NCBI RefSeq assembly: GCF_947179515.1
Contig: NC_067483.1
Location: 85,839,072-85,903,071 of the forward strand
DNA length: 64,000 bases
Direction of reading: 5' to 3'
Source of the DNA: Apodemus sylvaticus
Lineage: Eukaryota; Chordata; Mammalia; Rodentia; Muridae
Every line of letters starts with the position of its first letter. The first letter of the stretch is position 1. Shown here piece after piece: positions 22,450 to 34,803 of this stretch. A program made the position numbers and the translations under genes. The notes under the pieces were generated by a model that was given only the letters and a program-made list of their open reading frames with translations, was not told where the DNA came from and ran no database searches.

Positions 22450-22774
22450 GTTTGGAAATATTCTTTGTTATAATTCTAAATTGTGGATATAATTCATAAA
22501 TAGAAGGGGGATGTTCTTTCCTTTTTTTTGCACTGTACTGTTGTGCTGTTTATTTTCTTATATTCTGTGTTTTTGCTAACTACCACTTCAAGATAAATTC
22601 TGTTTCCTGTTCTTTGTAGTCTAGTGGAGAGACTATGTTTTCATTGTCTAGTCCAACCTATAGACTGAACTGAGTAAGATGAACTTCATTATAGCTGTAG
22701 TGATGTCACATGTTTGGTACTCAGTAAGTCTCTGTTTAGTGAGCAAATGGAATTTGCATTTTAAAATATACAAA

Positions 22775-23065
22775 TATGAGCTGGGAGATGGCTCAGTTTG
22801 TCAGCGTGCTTGTCACGCAGGCGTGAGAGCGCAAGCTTGGATCCACATTGCTGATGTAAAAGCTGCACAGCCACACAAACCTCTGCCCCCAGCATTGGAG
22901 GGCAGGGACAAGCAGATCCCAGGAGTGCATTGGTCAGTCAGTCCCGCTGAACAGCAAACTCCAGGTTCAGGGACAGACCCCGTATCAAAGGAATAAAGAA
23001 ACCAATAGAAGAGGCCTGGTGTTCTCTCCTGACCTTTGACTACATGTATACCTATGCACACACAC
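22775..23065 (+). mobile_element. RSINE1 SINE
   Basis: gagctgggagatggctcagt, agcttggatccacattgctg, gggacaagcagatcccagga, ctccaggttcagggacagac. Full-length but diverged. The following 'gacctttgactacatgtata' stretch with CA repeats is its usual 3' end. Confidence 0.8.
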
Positions 23066-23274
23066 AGACACACCACAGATTCTACACATACTATAGCACA
23101 TACACACACTATTAAAAAACAATATAAAAAGTAAATAGATATGTATTATCAAGCTACATGTTACAAAGAACAGTTATGTTATAGAATAATATACTTCCCA
23201 AGTAAGATGGAAATGGGCTAAACAGAGCATGAGAAATGAAAGACATGGTGACTATTGGGAGGTCTGGGGTAGAA

Positions 23275-23385
23275 TACAGGTGTGGTGGTGTACACCTGTA
23301 AGTGCAGCACTTAGGTGCTATGTCAGGAAAATTGCGAATTATGAATTTGAAGGCAGCCTTGGCTATGTATTTTGGGGTATTGGGG
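23275..23385 (+). mobile_element. degraded B4/B1-type SINE
   Basis: aggtgtggtggtgtacacct, gtaagtgcagcactta, aggcagccttggctatg. Confidence 0.55.
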
Positions 23386-23399
23386 GAAGGTAGAGGAAA

Positions 23400-25225
23400 T
23401 CACACAGGAGACTAGCAGAAATTGTGGGATTTGTGCCAAATACAGTATAGGAAGCCAGGAATCCATTCTCCTAAGAGGCCAGGCGAAGTGAGGATTATTT
23501 CATGGGTTCATAGTCTCAAGAGCTTCTAGTACTGAGGCCAGCAAAGCAGTGGGGAGCAGTCTAAAGTTCAGCAAGGAAGTGTTTATAAAGCAGGCCACCT
23601 GTCACTTCTTGTAGCCAGGGGCCCAAGTGCTTCAGACTTGAGCCAAACTGAATGAACAATATGAGACCTTATTGATAAGTTGTTACTATATGCATTGCTT
23701 AGTTTCTCATGCCTGATGGTCTGAGATTAACCAATGTAACAAGTTTCATTTCTTCATATTAACATATTATGAAGTTATGTTATGAAGTTTTGTTTTGTAC
23801 TCTAGTTTTGTGTATAAGCCTGTTTGATAGACAAGGTGGAAGATAGAATGGAATTTGTCCTCTAGCACCTTACTTGTAGTGGGCTTGGCTAGTGACCTGT
23901 CTTGCTGAAACAGTGCCTGACAGAAGCCGCTCAGGTGAGGGAGGGTTATTTGCCTCATAGTTTGAGAGTACAACCTGTCATGGTAGGGATGTCATGGTGG
24001 CAAGAGGTTGAGGTAGCAGCTGGTCACATTGTGTCCATAGTCCTGAAGCAGACAGCAGTATGAAGCTCAGCTCCCTTTCTGGTCAGTCTGGAACCCAGCC
24101 TGCAGAATCTTCCCATCCTGGTTAGCCTTCACAGGTGTGCCCCGAAGCTGACCTCATCTTATCCCATGGCATGCTTGTCTCTTAGTTGATTCTAGATCCT
24201 GTCAAGTGATAGTTGAAGTTAACCATCATGAACAGAGTGAGTCTGGGTTCAGCCATTGCAATGGAAGTGTGACAGGAACTTACAGGGTGGCCTGGAAGCT
24301 CACAGAGTACTGAGTACAGTTTCCTTGGGGGGGGGGGAGGAGGGGGAGAAATGAGTGGGCTGGTTCCCAGTTTGATGAGTAGCTTGAAACTTGCAGCCCT
24401 ACTTAGCCATTAGACAGACTAGATTATGATGGACAAGTGCTTGTCCACTGACCTCTCCTTGAAACTGAATGGTTCTCTTCCTGGACCAGGAGAGAAGCAT
24501 TGTTAGAAAAGTCAGGGAGGGCATAGCTTTAGACATGTCTGTCTGGTTGTGGTTTCTGGGCATGGATTCCAAGGCCTTGTGCACAGCAGGCAAGCACTCT
24601 CCTGCTGAGTTACACTCCAGGCCTCCCACGGCTTTGTGAGACAAAGGGGAAAGAGAAAAGCACTTGCTTACATTTTGCTCTCTGACAGTCCAGCTATCTG
24701 TAATTGACATCTAGGAGCTTTGTATCCATTACCTCATGTTAATGTTTTTAGCTGTGTGTGAAGGTTTGGCACCTCTGGTTTTGGAGACAAGTGACAAGTC
24801 TATGCTTTGCTCAATGTCACATCGTAGCTTTTCCAGTTCCAAGTCACTGGCTGTGCTTGGGAGCATGCCCTCATTCTCCTGTCCCAGCCCCTCGCAGATC
24901 CCTGGGCTGAAAGGTGCCCCCCACATCCCATGCAGCAAGGATGCACCAGGCCTATTTGGTAAAAGGGCCAATTTAGGATGAAGAGATAGGTTTATGGGCT
25001 GCAACTTTTCCCCATTCAAAATTAAAATAATTTAACTGAGGCCCTGAGAGAAAGTGTGTGTTCTTATAATGTAGTCTACTCTGTCAAAGAGAGATGGTTT
25101 GTAAGAGAATAGTCATTGTTTGTAAGAGAATAGGCATTGTTTCTGGCACTAAAATATTAATGCTAAACATATTTGAATAGTAACATGGATGGCTTCAGCC
25201 TTTAAACTTGATTCCTTGTGATTTT
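23400..25225. other. low-repeat intron
   Basis: No exon or repeat I recognise, apart from a poly-G run at about 24326-24351 and a 22-bp tandem pair (tttgtaagagaatag[t/g]cattg) at about 25096-25141. Confidence 0.5.
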
Positions 25226-25231
25226 TTTCTT

Positions 25232-25370
25232 TTTGAGATAGTCTTATTACTCTGCAGTGCAGGCTGGCCTTCAAGTAACTGTGTAACTTAGGCTGGACTC
25301 AAACTCAGGGCCGTCCTCCTGCCTCAGCTTCTGAGTGCTGGACTTCCACGTGTGCATGTTGCCCTGCCTG
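25232..25370 (-). mobile_element. diverged B1/B4-type SINE
   Basis: tttgagatagtcttattact, aggctggactcaaactcagg, cctcagcttctgagtgctgg. Contains a duplicated 'ggctgg' middle. Confidence 0.6.
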
Positions 25371-25529
25371 CCTCCTTATACTGAGTTACATGGAACTGTC
25401 TCCCTGTGCTTCTGGTGTCATTTGAATCAACCGTTGTAACCTGGATGTGAAGGACAGACACAAAAAGCCTTGCCCAGGGCTGCACAATAGTGAGCAGCCA
25501 AGCTGGAAGTTAGTTTTCTCTGTCGAGCA

Positions 25530-25590
25530 GCGTTTTCCAAGTTGGCTGCACACCAGCCTCAAGAAGGCCCTGGGAAGGCTGTGCTGAGCA
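25530..25590. mobile_element. MER5-like fragment
   Basis: agcagcgttttccaagttgg, ctgcacaccagcc. Resembles one terminus of a MER5-type hAT MITE; short. Confidence 0.35.
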
Positions 25591-26419
25591 GGCCAACTCT
25601 CTCCATTTATAAATGTAGTTGTTCTGTCTGGAATTCATTATGACTTATGGTTAAAAGGGAAAGTCTAAATAGATGCTTATTTTTAACCTACTAAACAGTT
25701 CGTATTTGCTGTTGGAATTGTTAGGCCTACTGTATCACGTGCTTACTTTTGACTGGAGCCAGTTTCAACTGGCTTCTGATCTATTGCATTATGTTGAAGT
25801 TCAATACTTAATTAAGAGCTATCAATTTATAAAATACTTTATTACTCTTCAAACAGTTAAGGATTGAAGGCAGTATTTTAGTAGAGAAGCGGCTCACACT
25901 CATAATCCCAGCCCCGGGGAGAGGGGGCCTCATTCCACAGTAAGAAAGCTTTTCTCTAAGAGGAAGCCAGGGCACTGACTGCCTCAGAGGAAAAGTATGG
26001 AGTTGCTTTCCTCACTGCCTTGGAGACTTTTTTGGTGACTCTTTCCTTTCTCCTCCTCTCTTGTGCACAAATGGAAAGATTTAATTTTAATTTTTATCAC
26101 AATAGATAGAAAGGAAGTCTGATATTGTGAGTATTAAGCAAACAGTGGGTTGCTTGTTACTATCTGAAACATTTTGAACTGGTCTCTCCGCTTCCTCCGA
26201 CCTGGGAATAAGCCTACTTCCTGGGCCCCAGGGCCAGCTTCACGGTGGTGAGGGACTTCTGTGCTCTGTGGCCTCCTTTTCCATTTGCCTTTCAGGGCTG
26301 TAAGTATAACAAGTTTTCCAAGTGGCTTGGAGATTTCCTTGTATATCCCCAGTATCCTGCATGTGACTGTGAGGTCAAAACTATTTGCACTAATAAAGCA
26401 AAGGTAGTTTTAGGTATAT

Positions 26420-26640
26420 TTTTAAAGATTTCTTTTCATTAGTGTGTGTGGCTATAGCTGAATGTATGTATTGTGCATCATGTATATACAAGTGTATGTA
26501 GACCCCCAAAGAATCCAGAAGAGGGAGTTCCATTCCCTGAAGTCACAAGGCATTGTACAGTCCTCCATCCAGGGGCTACTTGGAACTGAACCCAGGTCCT
26601 CTGCAAGAACAGTCAATGCTCTTAAGTATTTCCCTCTCAT
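26420..26640 (-). mobile_element. B3/B2 SINE
   Basis: Reverse complement of a B3-like body (gaatccagaagagggagttc, ggaactgaacccaggtcctc, gtcaatgctcttaa). Confidence 0.72.
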
Positions 26641-26742
26641 ATTTATCATGAGGGTTTCAAAGGCTAGATGATAGGCAACATTATTTTCTATAATTGTTTT
26701 GTCATTTATATAGACATATAATAGATTTCTAAATCAATTAAT

Positions 26743-26930
26743 AGGGCTAGTGAGATGGCTCAAAGTGATTACCTGATGATCTGAGTTTGATCCCTGGAAC
26801 CCACAGAAGAGAACCAACTTCTACAAGTCATCCCTTGACTTGCACAACAAGCACACATGCAGACACACAGAAACTCTCTCTTCTTTCTCTCTTAAATAGA
26901 TAAATGTACTAAAAAATTAAATGAATAAAT
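26743..26930 (+). mobile_element. B3-type SINE
   Basis: gggctagtgagatggctcaa, gagtttgatccctggaaccc, then a CA/CT-rich 3' end and an A-rich tail. Confidence 0.7.
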
Positions 26931-27165
26931 ATGTATTTTTAAATGGAAGGTTTAACTTCTAATATGCTAAGTATAGGCCCTTATAACTCATGCAAGTGGT
27001 TGACTCCTCCTTTTGCATTTATAAACTGCCATTTGCCTACGGGCCATATCTGTCTCCTCTCTGTCCAGAGGTGGTCCTCTGTTCCACTCCTGGACAAATA
27101 TTACTTACCCCCTCCCTTGTCCTCTCCCCTTCTCCCTACTCCTCCATCTCCTGTCTTTGGTTCTT

Positions 27166-28349
27166 TTTTTTTAATCGTCTTCATTTACATTTCCAATGGT
27201 AAAACCTTTCCCAATTTCCCCCCTCCCCTAAGACCCCCAACCCCTCCTCCCACCCCCTGCCTCCACATATATGCCTCCCCACCCGACACACTCCCACTGC
27301 CCGCCCCCCCCCCCACTTGGTTTCCCTTTGTTGGGGCCTCTGTTGAGCCTTTATCTGACCAAGGACCATTCCTCCCACTGATGCCCAACAAGGCATTCCT
27401 CTACTACATTTTTGACAGGAACTAGGTGTGCCCCTTGGTTGATAGTTCACTCCCTGGGAGTCTTGGGGTGTCTGGGTGACTGAAGCCATTGTTCTTCCCA
27501 TGGGGCTGTAAACCCCTTTAGCTCCTCTGGACCACCCTCCAGTTCCTCCATTGGGGACCCCATGCCCAGTCCAATAGTTGGTTGCTAGCATCTGCCTCAG
27601 TATTTGTAAGGCTCTGTCAGAGCCCCTCCAGAGACAACCATGGCATGCTCCTTTTGGTATACACTTTTTGTTGTCCATAGTAGTATCCGGGTTTGGTGAC
27701 TGTTTATAGGATGAATCCCCAGGTAGGGCAGTCTCTGGATGACCTTTACTTCAGTCTCTGCTCCACACTTTGTCTCCCTTATTGCTCCTGTGAGTATTTT
27801 GTTCCCTTTCTTAGAGGAACCAAAGCTCCCTCACTTAAGTCCTCCTTCTTCTTGAACTTCCTGTGCTGGGTGAATTGTAACTTGTTTATTTTGAGTTTTT
27901 GGGCTAACATCCGCTTATTAGTGAGTGCATACCATGTGTGATCTTTTGTGATTGGGTTACCTCATGCAGGATGACACTTTCTAGTTCCATCCATTTGCCT
28001 AAGAATTTCATGAATTCATTGTTTTTAATAGCTGAGTAGTACTCTATTGTGTAGATATACCACAGTTTCTGTATCCATTCCTCTGTTGAGGGACATATGG
28101 GTTCTTTCCAGCTTCTGGCTATTATAAATAAGGCAGCTATGAACATAGTGGAGCATGTGGCCTTATTATATGTAGGAGCATCTTCTGACTATATGCCCAG
28201 GAGTGGTATAGCTGGGTCCACAGGTAGTACTATGTCTAATTTTCTGAGGAATCACCAAACTGATTTCCAGAGTGGTTTTACCAGCCTGCAATCCCACCAA
28301 CAATGGAGAAGTGTTCCTTTTTCCCCACATCCTCTCCAGCATCTGCTGT
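27166..28349 (-). mobile_element. 5'-truncated rodent L1, ORF2 C-terminus and 3' UTR
   Basis: On the minus strand, 28146-27904 encodes the C-terminal L1 ORF2 tail (FIAALFIIARSWKEP, WYIYTIEYYSAIKNNEFMKF, MHSLISG). It is followed by a short 3' UTR and a poly-A tail seen here as poly-T at about 27164-27172. The 15-bp target-site duplication ctgtctttggttctt is present at 27151-27165 and 28350-28364. Inserted antisense to Efcab2. About 1.2 kb of the usual 6-7 kb remains, so it is immobile. Confidence 0.93.
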
Positions 28350-28547
28350 CTGTCTTTGGTTCTTATTCCCTGTTCTCTGTCCTCTTTGGGGCAAATAGGT
28401 CTATTTTGGTCTTGGGGTATCTGGAGCTGACTTTGAGGTTCCCTTTCGTCCCCCATGGTGAACTTCAGTAGAATTGTACCTTAGTTTGTCACTAGGACTT
28501 AGGATGAGTAGTGGGCTAGAGGTATATGATGATAAGAGCATGCTTTT

Positions 28548-30361
28548 TGTCTTAGTCAGGATTTCTGCTCCTGCACAAACATCATGACCAAGAAGCAAGT
28601 TGGGGAGGGAAGGGTTTATTCAGCTTACAGTTCCAAATTGCTGTTTATCACCAAAGGAGGTCAGGACTGGAACTCAAGCAGGACAGGAAGCAGGAGCTGA
28701 TGCAGAGGCCATGGAGGGATGTTTCTTACTGGCTTGCTTCCCCTGACTTGCTCAGCTTGCTCTCTTATAGAACCCAAGAATTCTAGCCCAGGGATGGCAC
28801 CACCCACAAGGGTCCTTCCCCCCTTGATCACTAATTGCAAAAATGCCCACAACTGGATCTCATGGAGGCACTTCCCCAACTGAAGCTCCTTTCTCTGTGA
28901 TAACACCAGCCTGTGTTAAGTTGACACACAAAACCATCCAGTACAATTGACCCCTTGTCAACTTGACACACAAACACATCACTATTAAGCCTCAATCCTT
29001 ACTTTCTTGTTCATCCCCCAGATCTAAATAACTTTAAAAGTCTCACAGTTTTTACATATTAAAAGTTCAATCCCTTAAAAATGTCCAAAATTTTTTAAAA
29101 TTCAAAGTCTTTTAAAAATTCAAAGCCTCTTAACTATGGGCTCCACTAAAATACTTTCATCCTTCAAGAAGGAAAAATATCAGCACACAGTCACAATCAA
29201 AAGCAAAACTCAAACTATAATGGTTCAATGTCTGGGATCCAACTCACAATCTTCCAGGCTCCTCCAAGGGCTTGGATCACTTCTCCAGCTCTGCCCTTTG
29301 TAGCACACACCTTGTCTTCTAGGCTCCAGCTGTCTGTACTCCACTGCTGCTGCTGTTGCTTGGTGGTCATTTCATGGCACTGGCAACTCCAAAACACTGC
29401 TGTCTTCCACTGTAACTAGGATTCACCAATAGCCTCTCATAGGCTCTCTTCATGGTGCCAAGCCTCAACTCCTTTGCATAACTCCTTCAGTCCTGGGCTG
29501 TCAACTACAGCTGAGGCTGCACCTTCACCAATGGCCTCCCATGACCTCTCACAGTGCCAAGCCTCAGCGTCTCTTCATGACCCCTTCATGCCTTCAAAAC
29601 CAGTACCACCTGGGTGATTCTTACACAGTACCAACTCCAGCCACGGCACAAAATACAACCATGGCTCTCTCTGTAACACAGCCTCTGTGCTCTCAGAAAG
29701 CAACTTCCTAGAAGATTTCACCTCAGTGATGCTGGTCTCTTCTTAATCACTGCTAATTTCTTAGCTCCAGCTAACCAGCATCAATAGTCCCAGTAACACA
29801 GAGGTTTGCTTTAGTGGTTCTGGTATCTTGTTAATCACAGCTGATTCTTCAGCCCCAGCTAACCAAAACCACAGAATCGTCACAATCAAAACATGGCCTT
29901 GATCAGAGTCTTTAATCTTCCCTCTGAAACTTCACAAGCCAGGCCTCCATCTTCTGCCCTGTTCTCAACATTATCTTCCAAGCTCCTGCAGAACATCCCA
30001 CAGAGCTCTTAACCCGGAATGGATGTCTAGCCCAAAGTTCCAAAGTCCTTCCACAGTCCTCCCCAAAACATGGTCAGGTTGTCACAGGAATACCCCACTA
30101 TGCTGGTACCAATTTGTCTTAGTCAGGGTTTCTATTCCTGCACAAACATCATGGCCAAGAAGCAAGTTGTGGAGGAAAGGGTTTATTCAGCTTACACCTT
30201 CTGCATTGCTGTTTATCAGGAAGCAGGAGCTGATGCAGAGGCCATGGAGGAATGTTTCTTACTGGCTTGCTTCCCCTGGCCTGTGCAACCCTCTATCTTA
30301 TAGAACTTAAGAATACCAGCCCAGGAGTGGTACCACCCACAAGGTACCCACAGCCAGTACA
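28548..30361 (-). mobile_element. ERVL/MaLR-type LTR element, complete structure, no coding region
   Basis: The left LTR spans 28548-28945 (398 bp; tgtcttagtc ... cagtaca on the + strand) and the right LTR 30115-30361 carries the same ends with an internal deletion. Both begin TG and end CA, and the 5-bp duplication ctttt lies at 28543-28547 and 30362-30366. In minus-strand sense the left LTR contains a TATA-like ctataagaga (about 28762-28770) and an AATAAA signal (28615-28620), so transcription would run on the minus strand. A primer-binding site for tRNA-Leu lies next to the right LTR. The about 1.17-kb internal region has no gag/pol frame. Tandem internal words (cctctcatgg..., ctaaccag...ca) suggest internal duplications. 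Confidence 0.82.
30093..30111 (-). promoter_or_regulatory. tRNA-Leu-like primer binding site
   Basis: Read on the minus strand: tggtaccagcatagtgggg, three bases inside the LTR end at 30115. It starts with the TGG expected opposite tRNA CCA and, apart from a 2-base insertion (cat for g), matches the complement of a leucine tRNA 3' end as I recall it (tggtaccag-g-agtgggg). Leu primers are typical of ERVL/MaLR elements. Confidence 0.6.
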
Positions 30362-30387
30362 CTTTTTAAAAATAAAAATAATTTACT

Positions 30388-30520
30388 TGAGTGGGACATG
30401 GCAGCTCACATCTGTGATCAAAGCACCTGTGAGGTAAAGGCGGGAGGATCGGGAGTCCAAAGTCATTCTCAGTTCGTAAGTTCTAGACTAGCTCGGCTGC
30501 ATAAGACCTTGTCAATGAAA
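30388..30520 (+). mobile_element. diverged B1/B4-type SINE
   Basis: gtgggacatggcagctcaca, aggcgggaggatcgggagtc, cataagaccttgtcaatga. Old 7SL-type monomer. Confidence 0.55.
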
Positions 30521-30806
30521 TTAAACAATTAAATTAACAAATTTAATTTCCATTAAAGGAATTGTGGAGTTTCAAATGTTTGTCATATAAGACATTATTA
30601 AGTTTAGAAAAGAAGATCTTAGGAGACTGTAGGCACATGAACTACTTCAAATATAGAAAATACCATTTAGCTTTTTACTATAAAAGATAAGGAAATCAAT
30701 ATTTTAAAAATTCCTTGTATTCAAGTTATTTTATTATTTTTTACCTACAAGTTAGCTCTATTCACACTGTAGCATTCACTTAACCTGTCTGTCTCCCCAC
30801 TTTCCC

Positions 30807-30835
30807 TTCCCTTTCCTTCCCTTCCCTTCCTTTCC

Positions 30836-30910
<75 letters not shown>

Positions 30911-30911
30911 A
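30807..30911. repeat. compound (TTCCC)n(CT)n(CA)n microsatellite
   Basis: Successive TTCCC-like (about 30803-30838), CT (30839-30886) and CA (30887-30911) blocks. Confidence 0.93.
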
Positions 30912-30999
30912 GAAGAAAGAAAAGGGGAAAGTCCCTTCAGTGGCACTGAGATTCCTGAATTTGCAGGCTTTGGGACCCTGCACTTCATGTCACTGTCGC

Positions 31000-32860
31000 G
31001 TCTGCACATGGGCTTTGCTCAGCTAACATGCTGGTGACAGCTCCTTCCAGGTCTTCCCTGCTACTGCCAGGTCTCTACTGCTGCCTCTTCACCCTTCTGC
31101 CCGTTCACTCCTGGCTTCTGCAGTCTTAGGATCTTGCTTACTGTCTTCTCTGCTACTCCTCTTCTAGTTGTAGCCCTCTGTATGTCTTGTTTCAAAACTT
31201 CCAGAGAAGAAAAGGGAAATACTACTTTGATCACATATTAATATTCTGCAGAGGGCTCCTTTGTTGAGCAGAGCTCATGCTAGACTTCAGAGGCCTCTCC
31301 TGAAGGTTGTTAGAGACGTGTAACCTCGGGGTTAAGTAGCCACCTCTGGTTCAGTCAGTTGTGCCTGGGGTGAGAGATCAAACATCACAAAATGCAGCAA
31401 TCTGTACAGGAAGCAACCGTTAACAGAGGATTTGACAGGGACCTTGCTTCCTTTGTGATATAATTACTTGGTAGTTAAGCCCAATAGGCATTCTGACCCC
31501 ATTTCTAGACCAGCAGTTGGCACTTTGTGGTAAACTCACTGGTTTCTTACCATTCCTGTCTAGTTGTGCTAGTGATTAATGCCTGAACAGGTAGCCCTGC
31601 TCTGACTTCCAGACTCCCTCAGAGACAGACCGTGTGACAGTCAGTCAGTAGATGGGGGGGGGGGGGGGGAGGGAGGTGATGTGCAGCTCAAATGGGTGGA
31701 GCTATTAGCAAGCCTCTTTCCCTCCTCACCCCCTCCTTTCCTTTTAGGCTAGGAATTTGATGGAGGGCCTGTGAATGGTAGGTAAACACTGCCATTGAGT
31801 TACAGCCCCAGGCCTTATGAACCTTTCTCCCCTGAGCTGACAAGCTGATTCTGAAACTTATATTTATCTGCAAGGGATTTGGTGTGACCTAAACAACCTT
31901 GGAAGTGAAAAAGAAGGTTGGATGCCTACTTCCTGTTTTCAAAATTTATTTCAGAACTACACTAACTGAGACTGTTCTTTATTTGATCTCCAGTAAAGGT
32001 GGAACAAGGAAACTGAATAGGACTTTTAAATAAATGATTTGGATCCCTCCCACACACCCCATATAAAAACTAACTTAAAGGAAAAAAAAATCACATGTAA
32101 GACCTAAAGTTATAAAATTGGAAAAAACATTGGCATAAATCTAGTGATTTGGATTGGATGGTTCCCTGGTGGGTGGAGGCGGCTAAGGGCAGCAGCAATA
32201 GTCTGTGATGTTTTGGGGATCCTTTGGACAATCCTGACAACTCAGAGGAGGACTTCTCATGTGTGGTGTTGGGGTTTAAATAATGTATGGCTCCTGAGGG
32301 AAGTATTACCAGCCCAGATGGGAAATTTTGGTTTAAACTATGTATTTATATTTAGACACCAAGTTACATGTATTGTTAGCATTTTTAGGTAGATACTAGT
32401 ATGATTCCTTTTCAGACATCCTTACTGTCTTTTTACTTTCCTCCCTCCTGAATTATCCTTTTCCTCCGTCCCTAACTGAAGTCCTCTTGTCTCCCCATTT
32501 CCCTTGTCAGTAAGGGAGGCAGAAAGATTGTCAGAGCCCAAGGAGCAGCAAGTTTGTCATGAGAGTGTCTCCTAGAAATACCACAGAAGCTCCACCCATG
32601 ATTTCTCACCATTCTGGCTGCCTAAACATGTCCTGAATGAGGACAGCACCAATAGACATGCTTACATGGAAGGGTAACCACAGCTGGTCCAGAGGCCCAG
32701 AGACCTCAACCACAGGCAAAGAACCACAGTTGAGAGTGGAGAAGCAGTCTTCCCAGGGAAGGGCTCACCGACTGGTGATCTAACGCCAAAATGCTCAGCC
32801 CTGAAAACATGCATACAAGCAACATTAAATGGACATCAGGTTGTATTTTTATATATTAGG

Positions 32861-32895
<35 letters not shown>

Positions 32896-33018
32896 CAACA
32901 ACAAAGAAAAAAAGAGGACATGAATTTAAAAGAGAACAAGTGGGGAAGAAGAAACAAGGGAAAAATAATGTAATTATATTATAATCTCAAAAACATATTT
33001 AAAAAGTCAACTGAAAAG
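31000..33018. other. low-repeat intron
   Basis: No exon seen. Includes a poly-G run at about 31652-31670 and a (GT)n tract at 32866-32893. Otherwise unassigned. Confidence 0.5.
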
Positions 33019-33208
33019 GGCTGGAAAGGTAGCTCAGTGGTTAAGGGATTGTGCTGTCCTTACAGAGGATCTGAGTTCAGTTCCCAGCACCCACTGAGGT
33101 GGTTCACAACCCTGTAACTCCAGCTCCAGGAGAGCCAACCCCCTGTGCCGGCCTCCTCAGGCGCCACTCACACAGACTTGGACACACAGAAGAGTAAAAT
33201 ACATAGTT
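33019..33208 (+). mobile_element. B2/B3 SINE
   Basis: gggctggaaaggtagctcag, cagttcccagcacccactga, tgtaactccagctccaggag. Its 3' end runs directly into the target site of the L1 at 33224. Confidence 0.82.
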
Positions 33209-33223
33209 AAGAAAATCAATCCA
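33209..33223. repeat. left target-site duplication of the twin-primed L1
   Basis: aagaaaatcaatcca, matching 35973-35987 (aagaaaaccaatcca) at 14 of 15 positions. Confidence 0.88.
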
Positions 33224-34803
33224 GGTTTTATGTGGAGGTCCTTGATCCATTTGGAGTTGAGCTTGGTACAAGGAGATAAGAGTGGATCGATGCGCATTCT
33301 TCTGCCTGCTGACCTCCAATTGAACCAGCACAATTTGTTGAGAAGACTATCTTTTTTCCACTGGATGCTTTCAGCTCCTTCGTCGAATATCAAGTGACCA
33401 TAGGTGTGTTGGTTCATTTCTGGGTCTTCAATCCTATTCCATTGATCTGCTTGCCTGACATTGTACCAATACCATGCAGTTTTTATCACTATTGCTCTGT
33501 AGTAATGTTTGAGGTCTGGGATACTGAATCCCCCTGAAGTTCTTTTACTATTGAGAATAGTTTTAGCTATCCTGGGTTTTTTGTTATTCCAGATGAATTT
33601 AAGAATTGCTCTTTCTAGTTCTATGAAGAACTGGGTTGGGATTTTTATGGGGATAGCATTGAATCTGTAGATTACCTTTGGCAAGATGGCCATTTTAACT
33701 ATATTAATCCTGCCAATCTGCGAGCATGGAAGATTTTTCCATTTTCTGAGATCTTCTTCGATTTCCTTCTTCAGAGATCTGAAGTTCTTGTCATATAGGT
33801 CTTTCACTTGTTTGGTTAGAGTCACCCCAAGATACTTTATATGCTGTTTGTGGCTATTGTGAAGGGTGTCATTTCCCTAGTTTCTTTCTTTCTTTTTTTT
33901 TTGTTTTGTTTTTTTATATTTTTATTTTCTATATTCTTTGTTTACATTCCAAATGATTTCCGCTTTACCGGATCCCTCCCTCCCCATATGTCCCATAAAT
34001 CTTCTTCTCTCCATACATTCTCCCATCACCTCCCTCCTTTTTTTCTCTGTCCTTATATTCCCCTCCAATGCTAGATCAGTCCTTTCCAGGATCAGGACCT
34101 TCTCCATACTTCTTCATGGGAGTCATTTGTTATGCGATTTGTGCCTTGGGTATTCAGGGCTTCTGGGCTAATTAATATCCACTTATCAGAGATTGCATTC
34201 CATGTGTATTCTTTTGTGACTGGGTTACCTCACTTAGGATGATATTTTCCAGATCAAACCATTTGCCTAAAAATTTTGTGAATTCATTGATTCTAATTGC
34301 TGAGTAGTATTCCATTGTGTAAATATACCACATTTTCTGTATTCATTCCTCCTTTGAGGGGCATCTGTGTTCTTTCCAGCTTCTGGCTATTATAAATAAG
34401 GCTGCTATGAATATAATTTCCCTAATTTCTTTCTCAGTCTGCTTATCCTTTGAGTATATAAAGGCTACTGATTTGCTTGCATTGATTTTGTAGCCAGCCA
34501 CTTTGCTGAAGTTGTTTAACAGCTGTAGGAGTTCTCTAGTAGAGTTTTTGGGGTCACTTAAGTATACTATCATATCATCTGCAAATAGTGATAGTTTGAC
34601 TTCTTCCTTTCCAATTTGTATCCATTTGTCCTCCTTATGTTGTCTAATTGCTCTAGCTAGGACTTCAAGAACTATATTGAAAAGATATGGAGAGAGGGGG
34701 CAGCCTTGTCTAGTCCCTGATTTTAGTGGGCTTGCTTCAAGTTTCTCTCCATTTAGTTTGATGTTGGCTACCGGTTTGCTGTATATTGCTTTTACTATGT
34801 TTA
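33224..34803 (-). mobile_element. inverted 5' arm of a twin-primed L1 (ORF2 RT region)
   Basis: Read on the minus strand this arm runs from the L1 ORF2 reverse-transcriptase domain (34800-34435: KPVANIKLNGEKLEASPLKS, GTRQGCPLSPYLFN and, after a single substitution in view, the FADDMIVYL catalytic motif) through the post-RT region (33825-33230: LPCSQIGRINIVKMAILPKV, WIKDLHIKP). It lies head-to-head with the 3' arm starting at 34804 and continues exactly where that arm begins in L1 order. It is interrupted by another L1 at 33890-34415. The 222-codon frame 33825-33157 is this ORF2 piece, not a host gene. Confidence 0.92.
33890..34415 (-). mobile_element. nested 5'-truncated L1 3' end
   Basis: Poly-T at about 33891-33918, then the reverse complement of an L1 3' UTR and the ORF2 end (including ttccattgtgtaaatatacc and ccagcttctggctattataa). 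Duplicated flanks atttccctagtttctttct (33871-33889) and atttccctaatttctttct (34416-34434) differ at one of 19 positions. The host L1 sequence is continuous once this piece is removed. Confidence 0.93.

Noticed and set aside
27181..27678. 165-codon minus-strand Gly-rich frame
   Set aside because: It overlaps the 3' UTR and tail of an L1 and has no known domain.
33157..33825. 222-codon minus-strand frame as a host gene
   Set aside because: L1 ORF2 post-RT region in the inverted arm of the twin-primed L1.
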